From assembly GCA_003138355.1 (NCBI GenBank), contig PLFX01000045.1, positions 1-64,000 of the forward strand: DNA of 64,000 nt. The letters run 5' to 3'. The first letter of the stretch is position 1; each line of letters starts with the position of its first letter. The notes beneath the pieces are model-generated. The model was not told where the DNA came from. It did no database searches and saw only the letters and a list, made by a program, of their open reading frames with translations. The stretch comes from Solirubrobacterales bacterium (lineage in GTDB: Bacteria > Actinomycetota > Thermoleophilia > Solirubrobacterales > Solirubrobacteraceae). Both the position numbers and the translations under genes were made by a program. Shown in pieces: positions 41,539 to 50,611 of the stretch.

Positions 41539-42227
41539 GCGAACAGGCGCGGGTCGTTCGAGATCACCCCGCTGACGCCGAGCGCGGCAAGCTCGCGGAT
41601 GCGAGCGATGTCGTCGACCGTCCAGACGTAGATCTCGCCCCCGGCTTCCCGTACGACGCGCACCAGGCGGCGCGAGGCGAGCGGCCACTGGACGACGAGC
41701 GCGTCGATCGACCGGTCGCGCAGGCGCGCGGAGGCGACGCGCGCAAGTCCGGTCCTGGAGAGGCGCCCGGCGAGCGCACCGACGATCGGCACGCCGGCCA
41801 TCGGCGAGCCGACCGTCCAGCCGATCGACAGATCTGGGGAGAGCGTCCGCAGGCGCACGAGGCTGCGCCATTCACCAGTGCTGCAGAAGGCGCGCGAACG
41901 CGCCCCCGCATCATCGAGCGCTTCGACGACGCGCTCCTCGTAACCGGGGCGCTTGAGGTCGAGCTGGGGCCTGATCCCCGCGAACGGCGCCGAGCACAGG
42001 TGCGCGAGCGCCTCGGCGAGCGTCGGTGCAGCGTGCCGGCGCAGCTCGCCGTAGTCGTGCACGACACGGAGTTCGCCACCGCCGTCAGGGCGCTCGCTGA
42101 GCACGTCAAACTCGATCATGTCGACGCCGGCGGCGAGCGCGGCGTCAAAGCTCTCGAGCGTGTTGCCGGGCACGATCGCATCGGCGCCCTTGTGGCCGAC
42201 GCGGATCACTGCTGGCAGCCCGGGCAC
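41508..42227 (-). CDS. Glycerophosphodiester phosphodiesterase
   Basis: A 239-aa TIM-barrel GDPD, hydrolysing glycerophosphodiesters to sn-glycerol-3-phosphate and an alcohol. Active-site features are [23 protein letters not shown] (HKG in place of the usual HRG, about 11), [11 protein letters not shown] (E-x-D, about 39) and VVHDY (about 54). The C-terminus has [26 protein letters not shown], a family hallmark. Its GTG start overlaps the end of the glycosylase gene by 22 bp, so it is last in the repair operon, although its role there is unclear. Confidence 0.9.
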   Translation of the reverse strand: MPGLPAVIRVGHKGADAIVPGNTLESFDAALAAGVDMIEFDVLSERPDGGGELRVVHDYGELRRHAAPTLAEALAHLCSAPFAGIRPQLDLKRPGYEERVVEALDDAGARSRAFCSTGEWRSLVRLRTLSPDLSIGWTVGSPMAGVPIVGALAGRLSRTGLARVASARLRDRSIDALVVQWPLASRRLVRVVREAGGEIYVWTVDDIARIRELAALGVSGVISNDPRLFAQLTEQRAAL

Positions 42228-42937
42228 CAGTAGGTCCGCCGGTCCGCGTCGCCCTGGCCGCGCGAACGGATGCGCGCGCCGCAGCGCGGGCGCGCGATGA
42301 AGCCCTCGCGCGCCGAGACCGCCATCTCGCGCCGAGCGAACTCGAGCAGCGCGCGCAACTCACCGTCGCTGACCGCGCCGATCGGCCGCCACGGATCGAT
42401 CGCCGCCGAGAAGCATGTCTCGCACTTCCAGATGTTCCCGACGCCGGCCACCGCCCGCTGGTCGAGCAGCGCCTCCGCGACAGACCGCTCCGGGCCGCCC
42501 GCGCGCAGTCGCACAAGCGCCGCTTTCGCGTCGAACTCGTCCCCGAGGATGTCCGGCCCGAGCTGCGCGATGCGCGGGTCGGTGCGTACGCGCTGCGCGG
42601 TCAAGAGCTCGAGCGTCGGCCCCCCGAGCTCGAGGCATTCCTGACCGCCTCTGCGCAGCACCAGCCAGACCCGTCCGCCCCGCGGTGCGCCCGCGCGGCG
42701 CACGATCCACGAACCGGTCATCCCGAGGTGCGAGTGGATCACGAGGTCCCCCTCGAAGCGCACGAAAAGGTGCTTGCCGTGGGCATCGACCGCCTGCACG
42801 GCGCGCCCGGCGAGCCGCTCGGGCCAGCGATCCATCGCGTGGCGTCGCTGCGGCGTGGCGATCGCGTCCGGCACCTGCCCAGCGAGGACCGCGCGCAGCG
42901 CGCTTGCGGCGAAGTGGATCGTGTCGCCCTCCGGCAT
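42206..42937 (-). CDS. Fpg/Nei-family DNA glycosylase (Nei2-like)
   Basis: A 243-aa base-excision enzyme for oxidised pyrimidines or purines with AP-lyase activity. The catalytic N-terminal Pro-Glu is [11 protein letters not shown], so ATG 42937 is the start and the three codons before it are not used. Other features are [24 protein letters not shown] (catalytic Lys) and the H2TH region [17 protein letters not shown]. The terminal zinc finger reads ARPRCG to YWCPGCQ. Three of four cysteines remain, since the first CxxC position is Arg. It follows lhr by 12 nt. The lhr-nei pair is conserved in actinobacteria. Confidence 0.9.
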   Translation of the reverse strand: MPEGDTIHFAASALRAVLAGQVPDAIATPQRRHAMDRWPERLAGRAVQAVDAHGKHLFVRFEGDLVIHSHLGMTGSWIVRRAGAPRGGRVWLVLRRGGQECLELGGPTLELLTAQRVRTDPRIAQLGPDILGDEFDAKAALVRLRAGGPERSVAEALLDQRAVAGVGNIWKCETCFSAAIDPWRPIGAVSDGELRALLEFARREMAVSAREGFIARPRCGARIRSRGQGDADRRTYWCPGCQQ

Positions 42938-42949
42938 CGCCGCCATGCC

Positions 42950-45900
42950 CTAGGCGCTGAGCGTGAGCCGGCGCGGGCCCTGGCGAAAGCCGAGCTCGAT
43001 GAGCAGGCGCTCGTGGGGTCCGCCGAGCACGGGCTCACCGTCGATCCGCTCAGGCTCGAGCTTGCGTATCTGCCCCGCGCGAACCGCGCCCGCGAGAGCG
43101 GTGAGGGCCGCGCGCAGCGCGTCTCCCTCGACGAAGGTCTGGATGCCGCGGCCACCGGATTCGACATAGCAAGCGCACTCTGCCGCGATCAAGACGACGA
43201 ACGCACCCGCTACGCGCTGGGCACGCCGCCGCTCGCCCGGCCCCCCCGGCCAGGGCAGCGCCGCACCGTACGGCTGGGCCGGGTCACTTGCCGCCAGCAC
43301 GAGCGTCGCCGCGCGGTCGAGGTCGCGCTGAGCGCGCAGGCGCTCGACCGCGCCCGGGAGCGCGAACTGTGCGCCACCGAGGCCTTCGACGAAGTAGCCG
43401 CGGCGCGCGAGACCGAGTGTCTCGAGCTGGGTGAGCGAGTCGTAGAGGGCCGCGAAGCCGCCCGGTATGCCTTCGGCGAGCACAAGCTCGCGCGTCAGGA
43501 TCCCGTAGCGCTCGAGCAACAGCTCGGCGATCGTCCGCCGGCGCGCGACCGGGTCGCTCGCGGGCTCGCCTGTGCCCGTCAGGGTGAAGAGGCGCGCGGT
43601 GAGCGACCAGCGGCCCTGCACCGGCCCGCGCGTCTGCGCGCGGGCGGCGCGGTGCGCGGGGGCGAAGCGTCGCCCCGAGCGCGGCCCCGAGCGAGCGCTC
43701 GCGAGCGCGAGCCGCGGCGCGCGCAGCGGCGCCCAGGCGTCGTTCGTCACCTCCCCCGCCCAGACAAGGTCCCAGAGCGCCTCCTGGAGCGCCGCCGGCG
43801 GACCGCCGAGGTCACTCAGGAGGTCGCCGAAGAAGCATGGCGAGGCCGCCAGGCGCTCGCGCACCAGCTCATGCTCGGGCTCGGCCGGCAAGGCGGCACG
43901 CGCCGGCGGCGGCGGCCCGATCGCCGCGGCGTCGTCGCGGAAGTAGAGCGCGACGCGTCCGCTGCGGCGCGCGATCGCGCCCGCGCCGACCCAGACGATC
44001 TCGCCCGCGGCGCAGAGCTGGTCGAGCCAGGTAGTCGAGTACGCGCCGAGCCGCCGCGGCAGGATCGCCTGCTCCCAGAGCTCGGCGGGCAGCGCGAGGC
44101 CCTGCAGCGGCACGAGCGCGTCGCGCAGGCGCTCGATTCCGGCCCCCGCTGCGGCGTGGCGGTCGATCCCCTGCCACGAGGGTAGGAAGGCCGCGAGCGC
44201 GCGGCGCTCGGCGGGCTCGATCTCGCGCCGGTGCACGGCCAGCGACGCGCGGCGCAGGCGCCGCAGCACATCCGGTTCGCACCATTCCGGCTCGCCGGCA
44301 CGCGCGAGCGGGTGCGAGGCGGGACGCAGCTCGCCGCGCAGCAGGCGGCTCGCCGCCTCGAGCTCGCGCAGCGCGCTCGACGGGTCGACGCCGTAGCGCT
44401 CGCGCAGCTCGGCGGTCGTGAACGGACCGTGCGTTCGCGCGTGCCGAAGCGCGAGCTCGGCGAGCGCGTCCGCGACGGGCTCGAGGAATGCCGCCGGCAG
44501 CCCGCCGGGCGGGACGACCCCGAGCGCGTCGCGGTAGAGCCCGGCGTCCTCGGCCGCGATGTAGCGCGGCTCGCGCGCGATCCGCACGAGCGCCGCGCGC
44601 CGCTCGCGCACCAGCTCATCGGCCATCGCAACCCCGTCGAGCGGCGCGAGGACGCGCTCGCGCAGCTCATCCGGGCGGAGCGCACCGAGCGTGCGCAGCA
44701 CGTCGTGGAGCTCGTCGCGCGAGGTCGCCTGCCGCTCGGGCGACCGGCGCTGGAGGTCGGCTTCGAGCGCCTCGAGCGCGCCGGCGTCGATCAGCTCGCG
44801 GAGCTCCTCCTGCCCGAGCAGCTCGCGCAGCAGCTCGCGGTCGAGCGAGAGCGCCGCGGCGCGCCGCTCGGCGCTCGGCGCGTCGCCCTCGTACATGTAG
44901 GTCGCGACGTAGTCGAACAGCAGCGCGGCGGCGAACGGCGAGGCCGTCGGCGTCTCGACCTCGACGATCGATATCTCGCGCGTCGCGAGGCGGCGCAGCA
45001 GCGCTTCGAGACCGGCGAGGTCGAGGACGTCCCGCAGGCACTCGCGGTAGGTCTCGAGGACGACAGGGAAGTCCGGGTAGCGCTTCGCGACCGCGAGCAG
45101 TGTCTGCGATTTGAGGCGCTGCTGCCAGAGGGGCGTGCGCTTGCCCGGGTAGGCGCGCGGGATCAGCAGCGCCCGCGCCGCGTTCTCGCGGAAGCGAGCG
45201 CCGAAGAGCGCCGAGGAGTCGAGCTCGCCGACGATCAGATCCTCGCTTTCGCCGGGCTCGAGCATGAGGAGCTCGGCGCTCGGCGGCTCGTCGGTGTCGG
45301 GGAGGTGGAGGATGATCCCGTCGTCGGAGGCGATCGCGTCGCCCTCGATCCCAAAGCGCTCGCGCAGGCGCGCGCTCAGCGCGAGCGCCCACGGCGCATG
45401 GACGCGCCGGCCGTAGGGCGAGAGCAGGCACAGGCGCCAGTCGCCGATCTCGTCGCGGAAGCGCTCGACGACGAGCGTCCGATCGGACGGGAGCACGCCG
45501 GTCGCCGCGCGCTGCTCGCCGAGAAACTCGAGCAGGTTGCGCGCAGCGAGCGCGTCGAGGTCGTAGTCGCGCTCGAGCACCTCGGCCGGCTGGTCGACGG
45601 CCCAGCGGGAGAACGCCCCAATCGCCTCGCCGAGCTCCGTCGGGCGCCCGACGCCATCGCCGTGCCAGAACGGCACCGCGCCGCTTGCGCCGGGCGCGGG
45701 CGTCACGATGACGCGGTCGCGGCCGATCTCCTCGATCCGCCACGCCGTCGCGCCGAGCAGGAACGTCTGTCCCGGGCGTGCCTCGTAGACCATCTCCTCG
45801 TCGAGCTCCCCGACGCGCCGGCCGTCGGGCAGCGTCACGAGGTAGAGCCCGCGGTCTGGGATCGTGCCCGCGTTGACGATCGCGAGCTTCTGCGCGCCCT

Positions 45901-47377
45901 TGCGCGCGCGGATCGTGCCCGCGATGCGATCCCAGGAGATCCGCGCCCGCAGCTCGCCGAACTCGCTCGAGGGGTAGCGGCCGTCGAGCATGTCGAGCAC
46001 GTTCTCGAGCAGCTCGCGCGAGAGCTCGCTGTAGGAGTGGGTGCGGGTCACGAGCGCGTGGAGCTCGTCGACTGAAACGCTCTCGCTCGCGGCGGCGATC
46101 GCGACGATCTGCTGCGCGAGCACGTCGAGCGCGTTACGCGGCACGACGGTCTCCTCGATCCGTCCCTCGCGCATCAGCTTGACGACGACCGCGGATTCGA
46201 GCAGGTCGCCGCGGAACTTCGGGAAGATCCGGCCCTTCGACACCTCGCCGACGCCGTGGCCCGCGCGCCCGATCCGCTGCAGGCCACGCGCGACCGACTT
46301 CGGCGACTCGACCTGGACGACGAGATCGACGGCGCCCATGTCGATGCCGAGCTCGAGCGAGGAGGTCGCGACGAGGCAGCGCAGCTCGCCCGCCTTGAGC
46401 AGCTCCTCGACCGTAGTCCGCTCCTCGCGCGCGAGCGAGCCGTGGTGGGCGCGCGCGATCTCCGCGGAGGGCAGCTCCTCCCCGGCGCCGAGCTCGGCCG
46501 AGTGCAGCTCGTTCAGGCGCAGCGCGAGGCGCTCGGCGGAGCGCCGGCTGTTGACGAAGACGATCGTCGAGCGGTGCGCGCGCACGAGCTCGAGTAGGCG
46601 CGGGTAGATCGCCGGCCAGATCGAGCGGACGACCGCCTCACCGCCCTGGAGCGGATCAGCGCCGTCGGGCGCCGACGGCGCCGCCATCGACTCGACGGGC
46701 ACGACGATCTCGAGGTCGAGCTCGCGCGGGCCGCTCGCGTCGACGATCGTCGCGGTGCGCATCGGCCCCACCATGAAGCGCGCGATCTCCTCGAGCGGCC
46801 GTTGCGTTGCCGACAGCCCGATCCGCTGGAGCGGCTCACCGTCCCGCAGCGCCTCGAGGCGCTCGAGCGTCAACGCCAGGTGCGATCCGCGCTTCGTGCC
46901 CGCAACCGCGTGGATCTCATCGACGATCACCGTGTCCGCGTCCGCGAGCAGCTCGCGAGCGCGCGAGGTCAACATCAGATACAGCGACTCCGGCGTCGTG
47001 ATCAGGATGTCGGGGGCGTGGCGGAGCATCGCCGCGCGCTCGCGCGCGGGCGTGTCGCCGGTGCGGATCGCGACGTTCAGATCGAGCCCGAGCCCGCGCA
47101 GCGGCGTGCGTAGGTTGCGTTCGATGTCGTACGACAGCGCCTTCAGCGGCGAGACGTAGACGACGCGCGTGCGCGGGCCTGTCGGCGGCTCGCGCACGTA
47201 CCGATCGAGTGCCCAAAGGAACGCCGCCAGCGTCTTCCCGGAGCCGGTCGGCGCCGAGATCAGGACGTTCTCGCCGCTCGCAATCGCCGGCCAAGCCTGC
47301 GCCTGCGCCGGCGTGGGCGCGTCGAAGGCGGCGTCGAACCAGTCCCTGACGCGCTGCGTGAACTCACCCGTCTGCAT
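42950..47377 (-). CDS. lhr: Lhr-family large helicase (Lhr-Core plus C-terminal extension)
   Basis: A 1475-aa superfamily 2 ATPase that translocates on single-stranded DNA and unwinds RNA:DNA hybrids. Motifs: ISAPTGSGKT (about 41), VIVDEIHAV (about 145), GLSATQRP (about 185), FVNSRRSAERLALRLNEL, LVATSSLELGIDMG (about 325), and RGLQRIGRAGH. Winged-helix and Lhr core domains follow, then a roughly 600-residue C-terminal region of tandem winged helices; in E. coli Lhr that region has been linked to uracil glycosylase activity. ATG 47377 (MQTGEF) is the expected start, and the open frame to 47518 overlaps the UDG gene. Length matches mycobacterial Lhr. Confidence 0.95.
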   Translation of the reverse strand: MQTGEFTQRVRDWFDAAFDAPTPAQAQAWPAIASGENVLISAPTGSGKTLAAFLWALDRYVREPPTGPRTRVVYVSPLKALSYDIERNLRTPLRGLGLDLNVAIRTGDTPARERAAMLRHAPDILITTPESLYLMLTSRARELLADADTVIVDEIHAVAGTKRGSHLALTLERLEALRDGEPLQRIGLSATQRPLEEIARFMVGPMRTATIVDASGPRELDLEIVVPVESMAAPSAPDGADPLQGGEAVVRSIWPAIYPRLLELVRAHRSTIVFVNSRRSAERLALRLNELHSAELGAGEELPSAEIARAHHGSLAREERTTVEELLKAGELRCLVATSSLELGIDMGAVDLVVQVESPKSVARGLQRIGRAGHGVGEVSKGRIFPKFRGDLLESAVVVKLMREGRIEETVVPRNALDVLAQQIVAIAAASESVSVDELHALVTRTHSYSELSRELLENVLDMLDGRYPSSEFGELRARISWDRIAGTIRARKGAQKLAIVNAGTIPDRGLYLVTLPDGRRVGELDEEMVYEARPGQTFLLGATAWRIEEIGRDRVIVTPAPGASGAVPFWHGDGVGRPTELGEAIGAFSRWAVDQPAEVLERDYDLDALAARNLLEFLGEQRAATGVLPSDRTLVVERFRDEIGDWRLCLLSPYGRRVHAPWALALSARLRERFGIEGDAIASDDGIILHLPDTDEPPSAELLMLEPGESEDLIVGELDSSALFGARFRENAARALLIPRAYPGKRTPLWQQRLKSQTLLAVAKRYPDFPVVLETYRECLRDVLDLAGLEALLRRLATREISIVEVETPTASPFAAALLFDYVATYMYEGDAPSAERRAAALSLDRELLRELLGQEELRELIDAGALEALEADLQRRSPERQATSRDELHDVLRTLGALRPDELRERVLAPLDGVAMADELVRERRAALVRIAREPRYIAAEDAGLYRDALGVVPPGGLPAAFLEPVADALAELALRHARTHGPFTTAELRERYGVDPSSALRELEAASRLLRGELRPASHPLARAGEPEWCEPDVLRRLRRASLAVHRREIEPAERRALAAFLPSWQGIDRHAAAGAGIERLRDALVPLQGLALPAELWEQAILPRRLGAYSTTWLDQLCAAGEIVWVGAGAIARRSGRVALYFRDDAAAIGPPPPARAALPAEPEHELVRERLAASPCFFGDLLSDLGGPPAALQEALWDLVWAGEVTNDAWAPLRAPRLALASARSGPRSGRRFAPAHRAARAQTRGPVQGRWSLTARLFTLTGTGEPASDPVARRRTIAELLLERYGILTRELVLAEGIPGGFAALYDSLTQLETLGLARRGYFVEGLGGAQFALPGAVERLRAQRDLDRAATLVLAASDPAQPYGAALPWPGGPGERRRAQRVAGAFVVLIAAECACYVESGGRGIQTFVEGDALRAALTALAGAVRAGQIRKLEPERIDGEPVLGGPHERLLIELGFRQGPRRLTLSA

Positions 47378-47390
47378 TCGTTCACCGACG

Positions 47391-48131
47391 TTAGCGCGCC
47401 GGCAACCCGGCAAGCGCGCGCGCTCGCGCAAGGACGGCGTCGAGCATCGGCGCCGTGAGGCGCCCGGTGAAGGTGTTCTGCTGGCTCGGGTGATAGCTGC
47501 CGAGCAGCACGCGGTCATCGGCCAGCACGAGCTCCGCCCCGTGCCCGAAGCGCGGGCGTGGCCGGTGGCGTGCCTCGAGCAGGACGAGCGCCGCGTCCCA
47601 CGCGAACGCGCCGAGGCAGACGATCACGCGGAGCTCTTCGAGCAGCTCTATCTCGCGGCGCGCGAATGGCAGGCAGCGGTCGCGCTCGGCGGGCAACGGG
47701 CGGTTGGCCGGCGGCGCGCAGCGAACCGCAGCGGTCACATAGCAGCCGCGCAGCTCGAGACCGTCGTCGCGCCCGACCGACGTGGGCTGGCTCGCGAGCC
47801 CGGCCCGCCAGAGCGCCGCGTAGAGGAACTCGCCCGAGCGATCGCCCGTGAACATCCGCCCCGTACGGTTGGCGCCGTGCGCGGCGGGAGCGAGCCCGAG
47901 CAGCATGATCCGGGCGCCGGGGTCACCGAAGCCCGGCACCGGGCGCCCCCAGTAGCTCTCCCCCGCATAGGCCGCACGCCGTTCGCGCGCGACGCGCTCG
48001 CGCCAGGCGACCAGGCGCGGACAGGCGCGGCACTCGACGACGCGATCCGTGAGGCTCGCCAGCGTCGACTCGCGTAGGCTCTCCTGCGTGCACGCACGCT
48101 CGATGCTCCCCGCGGCCCTGCTCGCGCTCAC
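47391..48131 (-). CDS. Uracil-DNA glycosylase, family 5 (UdgB-like)
   Basis: Removes uracil and other deaminated bases from DNA. The family-5 block is RPVPGFGDPGARIMLLGLAPAAHGANRTGRMFTGDRSG, and the second motif is GSYHPSQQNTFTG near the end. Cysteines in ECRACPRL and RCAPPANRPLPAERDRC should hold a [4Fe-4S] cluster. The start is uncertain: GTG 48131 is used here but overlaps the head of the divergent lipoprotein gene by 44 bp. CTG 48062, behind a TACGCG box, would be the tidier start. It is first in the UDG-lhr-nei-GDPD operon, with lhr starting 13 nt after its stop. Confidence 0.88.
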   Translation of the reverse strand: MSASRAAGSIERACTQESLRESTLASLTDRVVECRACPRLVAWRERVARERRAAYAGESYWGRPVPGFGDPGARIMLLGLAPAAHGANRTGRMFTGDRSGEFLYAALWRAGLASQPTSVGRDDGLELRGCYVTAAVRCAPPANRPLPAERDRCLPFARREIELLEELRVIVCLGAFAWDAALVLLEARHRPRPRFGHGAELVLADDRVLLGSYHPSQQNTFTGRLTAPMLDAVLARARALAGLPAR

Positions 48132-48507
48132 TCTCGGCGGCTGCTCACTCACGAAGGCGAACACAACCACACCCACGGGAGGCGGCGCCGCGAAGGCGAT
48201 CGGCACCGTGATCTCGAACTTCTCGAGCGATGCGTCGAGCAACAACTCGAGCGCGATCTGCAAAAGCATCCTCGCGACGAGCCTCGTCAAGCACCTGAAC
48301 TCGATCGGCAGCTGCACCACGATCATCGGCAACCAGATCAACACCGTCGAGAGCTTCTCGACGACCGTCACCAAGTACGGCGTCGCCGGCAACAGCGCGA
48401 CGGCGCTCGTCAAGTCCCCCTACAACGGCACCAACCGCCTCTACACCGTGAAGCTGGTCAAGCAGGGCGGTAGCTGGCGGATCAGCGGCCTCAATCCGGC
48501 GAAGTAG
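48088..48507 (+). CDS. Putative lipoprotein
   Basis: A 139-aa secreted protein. The signal peptide contains MLPAALLALTLGGCSLTKAN with lipobox LGGC, so Cys at about residue 19 would be lipidated. The mature domain is Ser-, Asn- and Thr-rich with two further Cys (AICKS and GSCTT). It ends in a fold with ALVKSPYNGTNRLYTVKLVKQGGSWRISGL, similar to NTF2/DUF4878-like domains. Function unknown. GTG 48088 lies 7 nt after TAGGCT (48075-48080). Confidence 0.78.
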   Translation: MHARSMLPAALLALTLGGCSLTKANTTTPTGGGAAKAIGTVISNFSSDASSNNSSAICKSILATSLVKHLNSIGSCTTIIGNQINTVESFSTTVTKYGVAGNSATALVKSPYNGTNRLYTVKLVKQGGSWRISGLNPAK

Positions 48508-48526
48508 CGCTCGACTCGCGCTGGAC

Positions 48527-48558
48527 GCTACGCCGTCCTCAGCCAGGGCTGGCGTAGC
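48527..48558. repeat. Inverted repeat spanning a promoter
   Basis: GCTACGCC (48527-48534) and GGCGTAGC (48551-48558) are perfect arms with a 16-nt loop. The right arm includes part of the TAGCAT -10 box (48555-48560) of the truncated cupin. It could be a terminator of the lipoprotein gene or an operator. Confidence 0.45.
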
Positions 48559-48566
48559 ATGGCGCC

Positions 48567-48818
48567 GTGCTGTTCACGCTCAGGAACCTCAAGCGGGACC
48601 TGGAGGACGTCGGATCGAACTTTGACGGCGCACCGGACCTCGAGTTCCGCATGGCGACCGCCGCCCTCGAGCTCGAGAACTCGGCGCGCCAAATCTTGGC
48701 GAGGGTCAGCGTGAAGACGTCGACGGCAGGCGTGGCTGGTGGGCCTGACCAGCGCCGGCTAGGTGTCGTTCAGCCGGCGGCCGTACTGGCGCTCGTAATA
48801 GTCGCGGTAGGCGCCTGA
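48567..48818 (+). pseudogene. C-terminally truncated cupin-family gene
   Basis: The first 40 or so residues (MLFTLRNLKRDLEDVGSNFD, then PDLEFRMATAALELENS) look like the start of an actinobacterial cupin whose next block should be a Pro-Gly-His-rich metal site. After about 48690 the reading frame turns into unrelated sequence without any cupin motif, and runs into the 3' end of rmlB (60-bp overlap). GTG 48567 still has TAGCAT 6 nt upstream. I infer a deletion that removed the 3' two-thirds. Confidence 0.6.
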
Positions 48819-49763
48819 GCGGACCGGCTCCCACCACCATGCGTTGTCGCGATACCAGGCGACGGTGCGCTCGAGGCCTTCCTCGAAGCGGGTGCCGGCG
48901 CGCCAGCCGAGCGCGGCGATCTTGTCGGAGCTGAGCGAATAGCGGCGGTCGTGCCCGGGCCGATCGGTGACGAACTCGATCAGCGACGGATCGGCGCCCG
49001 TGAGCTCGATGATGCGGCGGACGACCGTTAGGTTGTCGCACTCGTCGGGACCGCCGACGTTATAGGTGTCGCCCGCGCCGCCGTGCTCGAGCACGAAGGC
49101 GACTGCGGCCGCGAAGTCCTCGACGAAGAGCCAGTTGCGCACGTTCGCGCCGTCGCCGTAGACGGGCAGCGGATCGCCGTGGAGGGCGTTCAGGATCATC
49201 AGCGGGATCAGCTTCTCCGGGTGCTGGTAGGGCCCGTAGTTGTTCGAGCCCCGGCAGATCACCGCCTCGAGGCCGTAGGTTCGTTGGTAGGACGCGACGA
49301 GCAGATCCGCGCCGGCCTTCGTCGCGCTGTAGGGCGAAGAGGGCTCGAGCGGCGAGCTCTCGGTGAACGATCCGTGCGCGATCGAGCCGTAGACCTCATC
49401 GGTCGAGACCTGGAGGTAGCGGATGCGCCGCTCGCGGGCCGCCTCGAGCAGGACGTATGTGCCGAGAGCGTGCGTCTGGACGAACGCGTCGGGCGCCGCG
49501 ATCGAGCGGTCGACGTGCGTCTCCGCGGCGAAGTTGACAACCGCTTCGGCGCCCTCGATCGCCGCGGCGACCGCGGCGGCGTCCTCGATCGCGCCGTGGA
49601 CGAAGCGAAAGCGCGGATCATCAGCGACGTCCTGCAGGTTCTCGCGCCGGCCGGCGTAGGTCAGCTTGTCGAGCACGACGATCTCGTCGTCGCCGCGCGC
49701 GAGGCGCTGGCGGACGAAGTTCGAGCCGATGAACCCGGCGCCGCCGCAGACGAGGAGCCTCAT
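48759..49763 (-). CDS. rmlB: dTDP-glucose 4,6-dehydratase
   Basis: A 334-aa extended SDR that makes dTDP-4-keto-6-deoxyglucose. NAD-binding GGAGFIGSNFVRQRL (about 7), active-site STDEVYGS (about 117), YSATKAGADLLV (YxxxK, about 143), RGSNNYGPYQHPEKLIPL, and DGANVRNWLFVEDF are all present. ATG 49763 overlaps the rmlD stop (ATGA). It is third in the rmlA-rmlD-rmlB operon. The product feeds rhamnose or another deoxysugar of the envelope. Confidence 0.95.
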   Translation of the reverse strand: MRLLVCGGAGFIGSNFVRQRLARGDDEIVVLDKLTYAGRRENLQDVADDPRFRFVHGAIEDAAAVAAAIEGAEAVVNFAAETHVDRSIAAPDAFVQTHALGTYVLLEAARERRIRYLQVSTDEVYGSIAHGSFTESSPLEPSSPYSATKAGADLLVASYQRTYGLEAVICRGSNNYGPYQHPEKLIPLMILNALHGDPLPVYGDGANVRNWLFVEDFAAAVAFVLEHGGAGDTYNVGGPDECDNLTVVRRIIELTGADPSLIEFVTDRPGHDRRYSLSSDKIAALGWRAGTRFEEGLERTVAWYRDNAWWWEPVRSGAYRDYYERQYGRRLNDT

Positions 49764-50611
49764 CGCGACGCCTCGACGCGCACCTGCTCGAGGTACGTAG
49801 CGAGCCCATCCTGCCAGGGCGGCAGCCGCGGCACATCGGGTCGCTCGCTCGCCAGCACCGACCACGCGGGACGCGGTGCGGGAAGCGGATACTCCTTCGT
49901 GGTCAGCGGCCGCACGCGGCAGTCGATGTCACACGCTGCAAACGTCGCCGCCGCCAGCTCTGCCCACGAGCACTGGCCCCCGCCGGCGACGTGCATGACG
50001 CCGCGCAGGCGCAGCTCGGCCACGTCGACGAGCGCCCGGGCGAGGTGACCCGCATACGTTGGGCAGCCAATCTGGTCGGCGACCACCCCCACCTCGTCGC
50101 GCCCGTCGCTCGCCAGCTTGAGCATCGTGGCGACGAGGTTGCGACCGCCGACGCCGAACAGCCAGGCGGTGCGGACGATCGCGTGCCCGCCCCCGGCGCC
50201 CAGCACCGCTCGCTCGCCGGCCAGCTTGGTGCGACCGTACGCCGTCTGCGGATTCGGAAGATCGGACTCGACATACGGGCTCTTTGCGCTGCCATCGAAC
50301 ACGTAGTCGGTCGAGATGTGGACGAGATGGGCGCCGCAGTCGTTGGCGGCTTCGGCGAGCAGGCCCGGCGCCACGCCGTTCACGGCGAGCGCGGCGTCCT
50401 CGGACGACTCGGCCCCGTCGACGTCGGTCCAGGCCGCGCAGTTCACGATCGCGTCCGGACGCAGCTCGGCAAAGGCGCGGGCGAGAACGGAGCGGTCGCA
50501 GACGTCGAGGTCGCGCTCGTCCGGCGCCAGGACCTCATGCCCGCGCGCGGTCGCGACCCCAAGCACCTCGCGCGCGCACATTCCTGCGGCACCGGTGACG
50601 AGTAGCCGCAT
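49760..50611 (-). CDS. rmlD: dTDP-4-dehydrorhamnose reductase
   Basis: A 283-aa NADPH-dependent reductase giving dTDP-L-rhamnose in the last step of the pathway. It has LLVTGAAGMCAREVL (about 3), the RmlD block NCAAWTDVDGAESSEDAALAVNG (about 62), STDYVFDG (about 103), YGRTKLAGE (YxxxK, about 127) and RTAWLFGVGGRNLV. ATG 50611 overlaps the rmlA stop by one base (TGATG). Its 3' end overlaps rmlB. Translation is coupled throughout the operon. Confidence 0.93.
   Translation of the reverse strand: MRLLVTGAAGMCAREVLGVATARGHEVLAPDERDLDVCDRSVLARAFAELRPDAIVNCAAWTDVDGAESSEDAALAVNGVAPGLLAEAANDCGAHLVHISTDYVFDGSAKSPYVESDLPNPQTAYGRTKLAGERAVLGAGGGHAIVRTAWLFGVGGRNLVATMLKLASDGRDEVGVVADQIGCPTYAGHLARALVDVAELRLRGVMHVAGGGQCSWAELAAATFAACDIDCRVRPLTTKEYPLPAPRPAWSVLASERPDVPRLPPWQDGLATYLEQVRVEASR

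Noticed and set aside
44231..46075. 614-aa plus-strand open frame inside lhr
   Set aside because: Low-complexity antisense frame; lhr has all helicase motifs on the other strand.
47378..47518. Longer Lhr N-terminus
   Set aside because: It overlaps the UDG coding region and lacks family similarity; ATG 47377 fits.
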